A stretch of 20,476 nucleotides of DNA from Methanosarcinales archaeon (GTDB lineage Archaea; Halobacteriota; Methanosarcinia; Methanosarcinales; Methanocomedenaceae). The DNA is taken from contig JAUWTY010000003.1 in the NCBI GenBank assembly GCA_030614485.1, forward strand, positions 1 to 20,476, given 5' to 3'. Positions 16,745 through 20,476 of the stretch are shown piece by piece (positions within the stretch are counted from its first letter, which is position 1; every line of letters begins with the position of its first letter). The translations under genes were made by a program, and so were the position numbers. Under the pieces are notes generated by a model that worked only from the letters and a program-made list of their open reading frames with translations, did not search any database and was not told where the DNA came from.

Positions 16745-16784
16745 GAATAGAAAACAATAATGTTAAATTATTGTTTTACTATTC
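16745..16784 (+). repeat. Long AU-rich hairpin between uL15 and secY
   Basis: Left arm 16745-16761 and right arm 16767-16784 pair over 17 bp with one bulged base in the right arm and a 5-base loop (GTTAA). It begins 12 bases after the uL15 stop and ends 30 bases before the secY ATG, in the only sizeable gap of the whole ribosomal block after 4755. The right arm holds a TTGTTTT run. It may act as an attenuator, RNA-processing site or partial terminator separating the ribosomal part from secY-adk; this is inference. Confidence 0.6.
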
Positions 16785-16814
16785 AATTATTCTAATATTA
16801 CAAAGGTGCATCAG

Positions 16815-18356
16815 ATGACCTTCAAGGATACTATCGAACCATTTTTAAGAAAACTGCCAGCAGTGTCTAGACCTGAAGGGCATGTGCATTTTAAGAAGAA
16901 ACTGAGCTGGACAATAGGTATATTGTTACTCTATTTTGCCCTGTCTAATATTCCTCTTTTTGGCATGTCCTCGGATTCCATAGATTTGTTTGAACAATAC
17001 AGGGCATTCTTTGCCGGAGCTTCAGGCTCGCTTATGCTATTGGGTATAGGTCCAATTGTTACTGCTTCTATCGTGTTGCAGTTACTGGTTGGTGCGGATG
17101 TTATCAAGATGGACCTGAGCGACCCACAGGATCAGGCTATCTTCCAGGGCGCCCAGAAGTTGCTGGTATTTGTTATGATAGTGCTGGAATCTTTGCCCCA
17201 GATACTTGGTGGGTATATCCTTCCTGATCTCGGTCTGGCAACAATGTTATCAGCGGATTTTAACCTTTCACCAGCAGGTGGGGTGGACCTGGTCATATTA
17301 ATAATCTTTGTCCAGATATTCATTGGCGGCACCCTGGTGCTGTTTATGGATGAGGTGGTATCCAAATGGGGTATCGGTTCAGGTGTGGGCCTGTTCATTG
17401 TGGCAGGTGTGTCCCAATCGATTGTAACGGGCCTGTTCAGTATCACCCGTCCGGACGGACCTGGCAGTGCTCCAGTAGGGCTGCTACCAAAATGGTTATT
17501 TTTCACGACTGATATTGGACTGGGTAACCTGCTCGCTGACAATATGTTCCAGAATGTATTCATTGATGGCGGCATACTGGCATTGATCAGCACAGTTTTG
17601 ATATTCCTCATGGTAGTGTACGTGGAATCTACCCGTATCGAGATTCCATTGGCGCATAGTGCAGTGAGGGGTGCAAGAGGACGTTTTCCTGTCAAACTTA
17701 TATATGCCAGTGTACTTCCCATGATCCTGGTGCGGGCATTGCAGGCCAATATCCAGATGGTAGGTATGTTGCTGTTCAATAAGGGAATTACTATATTTGG
17801 CGAGTATAGGGGTAGTACCGCCACCAGTGGCCTGATGTATTACCTGGCGCCCCTTAACAGTCCCAGGGACTGGATACCCAGTCTGGTGAAACAGAATTTT
17901 GCTGATCTCAATACCCAATATGCCAACACTGCAGGTTTTGTAGCTGTGGATGTCCCAACTAACTTGCAGATAGGCTTGCATGTGCTGGCAGATGCTACCA
18001 TGTTAATCTTTGGAGGCATTATATTTGCTCTGTTCTGGGTGGAGACCACTGGTATGAACGCCAAAAATACAGCAAACAAGATACACAATTCAGGTATGCA
18101 GATACCCGGGTTCAGGCGGAACGTTGATAGTATCGAGCGGGTTATGAACCGTTATATCCCAAGAGTTACCATTATCGGTGGTGCATTCATCGGTCTGTTG
18201 ACACTGGTGGCCAGCTTATTGGGCACGCTGGGAGGCGCAGGTGGTACCGGTCTGTTGCTGGCTGTGAGTATTGTGTACAGGCTGTATGAGGATCTGGCAT
18301 CTGAACAGATGATGGAAATGCATCCAATGATGCGACAATTCCTTGGAGGCACCTGA
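16815..18356 (+). CDS. secY: Preprotein translocase subunit SecY
   Basis: Channel-forming subunit of the SecYEG/Sec61 translocon in the cytoplasmic membrane. I start at ATG 16815 (MTFKDTIEPFLRKLPAVSRPEG, 513 residues), 6 bases after AAAGGTG (16803-16808); a GTG at 16806 lies inside that site. About ten hydrophobic helices are visible, starting with WTIGILLLYFALSNIPLFG. Family marks include the plug-side region GIGPIVTASIVLQLLVGADVI, the cytosolic loop SAVRGARGRFPVKLIYASVLPMILVRALQANIQ, and the C-terminal GTLGGAGGTGLLLAVSIVYRLYEDL. It lies in the standard archaeal place between uL15 and adk, but behind a hairpin-containing gap. Confidence 0.97.
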   Translation: MTFKDTIEPFLRKLPAVSRPEGHVHFKKKLSWTIGILLLYFALSNIPLFGMSSDSIDLFEQYRAFFAGASGSLMLLGIGPIVTASIVLQLLVGADVIKMDLSDPQDQAIFQGAQKLLVFVMIVLESLPQILGGYILPDLGLATMLSADFNLSPAGGVDLVILIIFVQIFIGGTLVLFMDEVVSKWGIGSGVGLFIVAGVSQSIVTGLFSITRPDGPGSAPVGLLPKWLFFTTDIGLGNLLADNMFQNVFIDGGILALISTVLIFLMVVYVESTRIEIPLAHSAVRGARGRFPVKLIYASVLPMILVRALQANIQMVGMLLFNKGITIFGEYRGSTATSGLMYYLAPLNSPRDWIPSLVKQNFADLNTQYANTAGFVAVDVPTNLQIGLHVLADATMLIFGGIIFALFWVETTGMNAKNTANKIHNSGMQIPGFRRNVDSIERVMNRYIPRVTIIGGAFIGLLTLVASLLGTLGGAGGTGLLLAVSIVYRLYEDLASEQMMEMHPMMRQFLGGT

Positions 18357-18360
18357 AACA

Positions 18361-19011
18361 ATGGTGAATCTTGTATTGCTGGGTGCACCTGGGGCCGGAA
18401 AGGGCACCCAGGCAATGAAAATATCCCAGCTATACAATATCCCGCATATATCCACAGGCGATATTTTGAGGGACAACATTGAAAGAGGCACCCAACTTGG
18501 TCTTGAGGCAAAGAAATTCATGGACCGCGGGGAACTGGTGCCAGACAGTGTACTGATAGGGATTATCGAGGACAGGTTGTCTGAGCCGGATACTGATAAA
18601 GGATTCCTGCTTGATGGTTATCCTCGGACTATTCCACAGGCTCAGGCACTGGGAGATATCATTGACCATATCGGTAAGGAACTTGATGCGGTGATTGATA
18701 TCGAAGTACCAGATGAGGTTCTGGTAAAAAGATTGGCAGGCAGAAGGATGTGTCGATGTGGTGCCAGCTATCATGTTATATTTAATCCACCTGAAGTGGA
18801 TGGGAAATGTGACCATTGTGGTGGAGAACTGTATCAAAGGGATGATGATGCAGAGAATGCCGTTAAGACCAGGCTGGTCTCTTATTATGGACTGACATAT
18901 CCCCTTATTGATTATTATCGTGAGAAAGGACTGTTAAAGTCAATGAATGGCACTGGCAGCGTGGATGATATATTTAAAGAGATTAACAGCGTAATAGAAT
19001 TAATTTTGTAA
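18361..19011 (+). CDS. adk: Adenylate kinase, long form with Cys-containing LID
   Basis: Interconverts ATP+AMP and 2 ADP. I start at ATG 18361 (MVNLVLLGAPGAGKGTQAM, 216 residues), with GGAGG at 18345-18349, 11 bases upstream inside the secY tail. A TTG at 18343 is in frame but overlaps that site. P-loop GAPGAGKGT at 8-16, AMP-binding STGDILR and FLLDGYPRT, and the LID region RMCRCGASYHVIFNPPEVDG...CDHCGGELYQRDDD are clear. The four LID Cys are C131, C133, C150, C153, so the first pair is CxC instead of the usual CxxC. This is the bacterial-like Adk family, not the short archaeal AdkA. Confidence 0.96.
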   Translation: MVNLVLLGAPGAGKGTQAMKISQLYNIPHISTGDILRDNIERGTQLGLEAKKFMDRGELVPDSVLIGIIEDRLSEPDTDKGFLLDGYPRTIPQAQALGDIIDHIGKELDAVIDIEVPDEVLVKRLAGRRMCRCGASYHVIFNPPEVDGKCDHCGGELYQRDDDAENAVKTRLVSYYGLTYPLIDYYREKGLLKSMNGTGSVDDIFKEINSVIELIL

Positions 19012-19023
19012 TAGGATTTAGAT

Positions 19024-19635
19024 ATGTCGAACACAAACTGGAAGCAGACACTGGATAGGGCTGCATTGGCCCTTGGTTTTGGAATGATGTTCGGAATCAT
19101 CATTTTAGGGGAAAAATTCAGGGTACAGGTAGGAGAAGCGGTTGAAATTATGCTTGGTCCTCTGCCCGAGATACTTCCATTTCACATTATGCTGTTCGTC
19201 ATGGCCGCCATTACCGGCCTGTATGCTTCACTGATACAGAAATATACCATGGACTGGGAACTGATGCGGCGGGTACAGGACCAGATGAAGCATTTCCAGC
19301 AGGAGTTCAGGGAAGCCCAGGTGGCAGATAACCAGGCTAAACTGAAGAAACTTGAAGGACAGCGCTCTGCCATGATGGAAGACCAGATGAAAATGAGCAA
19401 GCAGCAGTTCAAACCTATGGCATATATTAGTATTATCTCGCTGCCATTGTTCATGTGGGCTTACCTTTTCATCAGCCAACACCCTGACCCTACACTGGTA
19501 TTCCCGTTTTGGGGTGAGAAGATGCTGACTGGATTTGCAATTGGTCCTATACAGTACTGGATATACTGGTACTTTATCTGCAGTTTGCCTATAAGCCAGA
19601 TAATTCGGAAGAGCCTGAACATAGGCGGCATATGA
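19024..19635 (+). CDS. EMC3/TMCO1-type (DUF106) membrane protein, Oxa1/YidC superfamily
   Basis: A 203-residue archaeal membrane protein of the DUF106 family, which is related to EMC3, TMCO1 and Get1 and to YidC/Oxa1 insertases and has been proposed to insert membrane proteins. Hydrophobic segments lie at about 12-30 (weak), 50-72, 130-152 and 173-193. Between the second and third is a charged coiled coil at 76-126 ([20 protein letters not shown] and on), expected on the cytoplasmic side where it could contact ribosome or substrate. The ATG at 19024 has only a weak AGGAT site upstream. It follows adk by 12 bases and overlaps cmk by 4, the usual archaeal order. Substrates are unknown. Confidence 0.85.
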   Translation: MSNTNWKQTLDRAALALGFGMMFGIIILGEKFRVQVGEAVEIMLGPLPEILPFHIMLFVMAAITGLYASLIQKYTMDWELMRRVQDQMKHFQQEFREAQVADNQAKLKKLEGQRSAMMEDQMKMSKQQFKPMAYISIISLPLFMWAYLFISQHPDPTLVFPFWGEKMLTGFAIGPIQYWIYWYFICSLPISQIIRKSLNIGGI

Positions 19636-20177
19636 ACATGATTATTACAATCAGTGGTCCTCCTGGCAGTGGTAAGAGTACTCTTTCAAAGACCATTGCT
19701 GAGCATTTCAATCTCAAGCCTGTGTCATCGGGTGATTTGTTCCGTGCTATGGCTAAAGAGCGCGGAGTGAGCCTGGAGGAGTTCGGGCGCATTGCTGAGG
19801 TAGACCCTGCAATTGATAATGAGATTGATAGGCGGCAGGTAGAAATGTCGAAAACAGGCGGGAATTTCCTTTTCGAGGGGAGGCTATCGGGCATGCTGAG
19901 CGATGCGGACCTGAAGATTATGCTAAAGACCGATGTAGAGGTCAGGGCACGCAGGATTGCAGCCCGTGAGGATATTTCCCAGGAGCAGGCCTTGAATGAG
20001 ACTGTTAAGCGACAGGAAAGTGAGGCTAAGCGTTATAAGGAGTACTATGATATTGACATCAGCGATTTGACTCCTTATGACCTGGTATTGGAGTCCAGTG
20101 TGTGGGGGCCGGAAGCTACGGCGAAAGTTGCGATCACTGCTATTGAATCCATGAAGGAGAAGGAGTTGAGGGGATAA
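19632..20177 (+). CDS. cmk: Cytidylate kinase, archaeal type
   Basis: Phosphorylates CMP/dCMP with ATP in pyrimidine salvage and RNA turnover. The 181 residues are the usual short archaeal length. P-loop GPPGSGKST at 9-17, then the acceptor-side [26 protein letters not shown], the [11 protein letters not shown] segment and the arginine-rich lid [38 protein letters not shown] are typical. I take ATG 19632 because it overlaps the upstream stop as ATGA; a second ATG at 19638 is possible. No strong Shine-Dalgarno is seen, consistent with coupling. It ends directly at the Cbf5 ATG (TAAATG). Confidence 0.95.
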   Translation: MNMIITISGPPGSGKSTLSKTIAEHFNLKPVSSGDLFRAMAKERGVSLEEFGRIAEVDPAIDNEIDRRQVEMSKTGGNFLFEGRLSGMLSDADLKIMLKTDVEVRARRIAAREDISQEQALNETVKRQESEAKRYKEYYDIDISDLTPYDLVLESSVWGPEATAKVAITAIESMKEKELRG

Positions 20178-20476
20178 ATGGATTGCAAACTGCCTGCTGA
20201 TATCGAACGGGAATTGAAGGAAAAGGTGGAGGAAACCACTGACCCTGAACATGGATTATTGCCAAATAAGCGCCCTATAAAGGAACATATCAATAACGGA
20301 GTCATTAACCTGGATAAACCTTCCGGCCCTACCAGCCATGAAGTGGTGTCGTGGGTGAAGAAGATACTGGACCTGCCCAAAGCAGGACATGGGGGAACTC
20401 TGGATCCTAAGGTTACAGGGCTGCTTCCCATTATGCTGGGTGAAGCTACGAAATCAGTGGGCGCGCTGATGAGTGC
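20178..20476 (+). CDS. truB: tRNA/rRNA pseudouridine synthase Cbf5 (TruB family), 3' truncated by the window edge
   Basis: Catalytic subunit of the archaeal H/ACA guide RNP, also able to make pseudouridine 55 in tRNA. The first 99 codons are present. After a polar start ([20 protein letters not shown]) come the family landmarks [20 protein letters not shown] and the catalytic motif [16 protein letters not shown], with the nucleophilic Asp at residue 76, then LGEATKS. The archaeal Cbf5 continues to about 330-340 residues including a PUA domain, which lies beyond the window. The ATG abuts the cmk stop, with GAGGGG just upstream. Identity is very secure. Confidence 0.95.
   Translation, partial: MDCKLPADIERELKEKVEETTDPEHGLLPNKRPIKEHINNGVINLDKPSGPTSHEVVSWVKKILDLPKAGHGGTLDPKVTGLLPIMLGEATKSVGALMS

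Noticed and set aside
16791..16800. TCTAATATTA as a TATA box for secY
   Set aside because: A start about 25 bases downstream would fall at or past the secY ATG at 16815, bypassing its Shine-Dalgarno, so it is unlikely to be a working promoter for this start.
17132..17824. A 230-codon open frame on the minus strand within secY
   Set aside because: It is antisense to conserved SecY helices and has no recognisable motif or convincing start signal; a shadow of secY.
1..20476. CRISPR arrays, tRNA or rRNA genes, insertion sequences, attachment sites
   Set aside because: No regularly spaced repeats, tRNA-like cloverleaf segments, transposase motifs or terminal inverted repeats were seen by reading. 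Essentially all sequence is accounted for by core genes.

Overview
The window is a stretch of archaeal chromosome, almost certainly euryarchaeal. It carries archaeal/eukaryotic-type ribosomal proteins (eS4, eL32, eL19), ABCE1, the RNase P subunit Rpp29 and Cbf5. Genes are preceded by Shine-Dalgarno sites of the GGAGGTG/AGGTGATC type. The gene order, the HhH-extended eL32 and the long C-terminal tail on uS3 make me favour Methanosarcinales or a close uncultured relative (for example an ANME-2-like lineage). The lineage is inference; the sequence alone does not settle it.

Layout. Positions 1-798 hold the 3' part of argB (arginine biosynthesis). A TATA-like box precedes a two-gene + strand unit: an EMC6-like small membrane protein (883-1338) and ABCE1 (1361-3139). 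A compact hairpin lies in the convergent gap at 3140-3248. A minus-strand pair follows: a 52-residue zinc-ribbon protein (3539-3697) and a DUF1805 protein (3249-3536). A divergent promoter region (3698-3800) separates this pair from the long + strand block.

The + strand block runs from 3801 to the end. It starts with a SPOUT-class RNA methyltransferase, followed by the fused S10-spc ribosomal cluster: uL3, uL4, uL23, uL2, uS19, uL22, uS3, uL29, RNase P Rpp29, uS17, uL14, uL24, eS4, uL5, uS14, uS8, uL6, eL32, eL19, uL18, uS5, uL30, uL15. After an AT-rich gap with a strong hairpin (16733-16814) come secY, adk, an EMC3/TMCO1-type (DUF106) membrane protein, cmk and the 5' part of cbf5/truB. Genes are packed with gaps of a few bases or ATGA/GTGA/TGATG/TAATG overlaps, which implies co-transcription and translational coupling. 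No gene-free stretch exceeds 110 bases.

How the genes work together: the block makes ribosomal subunits, processes and modifies stable RNA (Rpp29, Cbf5, SPOUT enzyme), splits and recycles ribosomes (ABCE1), moves proteins into and across the membrane (SecY, DUF106, EMC6-like) and supplies nucleotides (Adk, Cmk).

This is a conserved core region. I do not see a mobile element, CRISPR array, tRNA, rRNA or defence cassette, nor a clearly undescribed system. The points most worth a second look are the duplicated His/Trp-rich motif in the uS3 tail with an in-frame internal Shine-Dalgarno and ATG, EMC6-like and EMC3-like proteins in one neighbourhood with SecY, the long hairpin before secY, and the absence of eL34 and eL14 genes around cmk.
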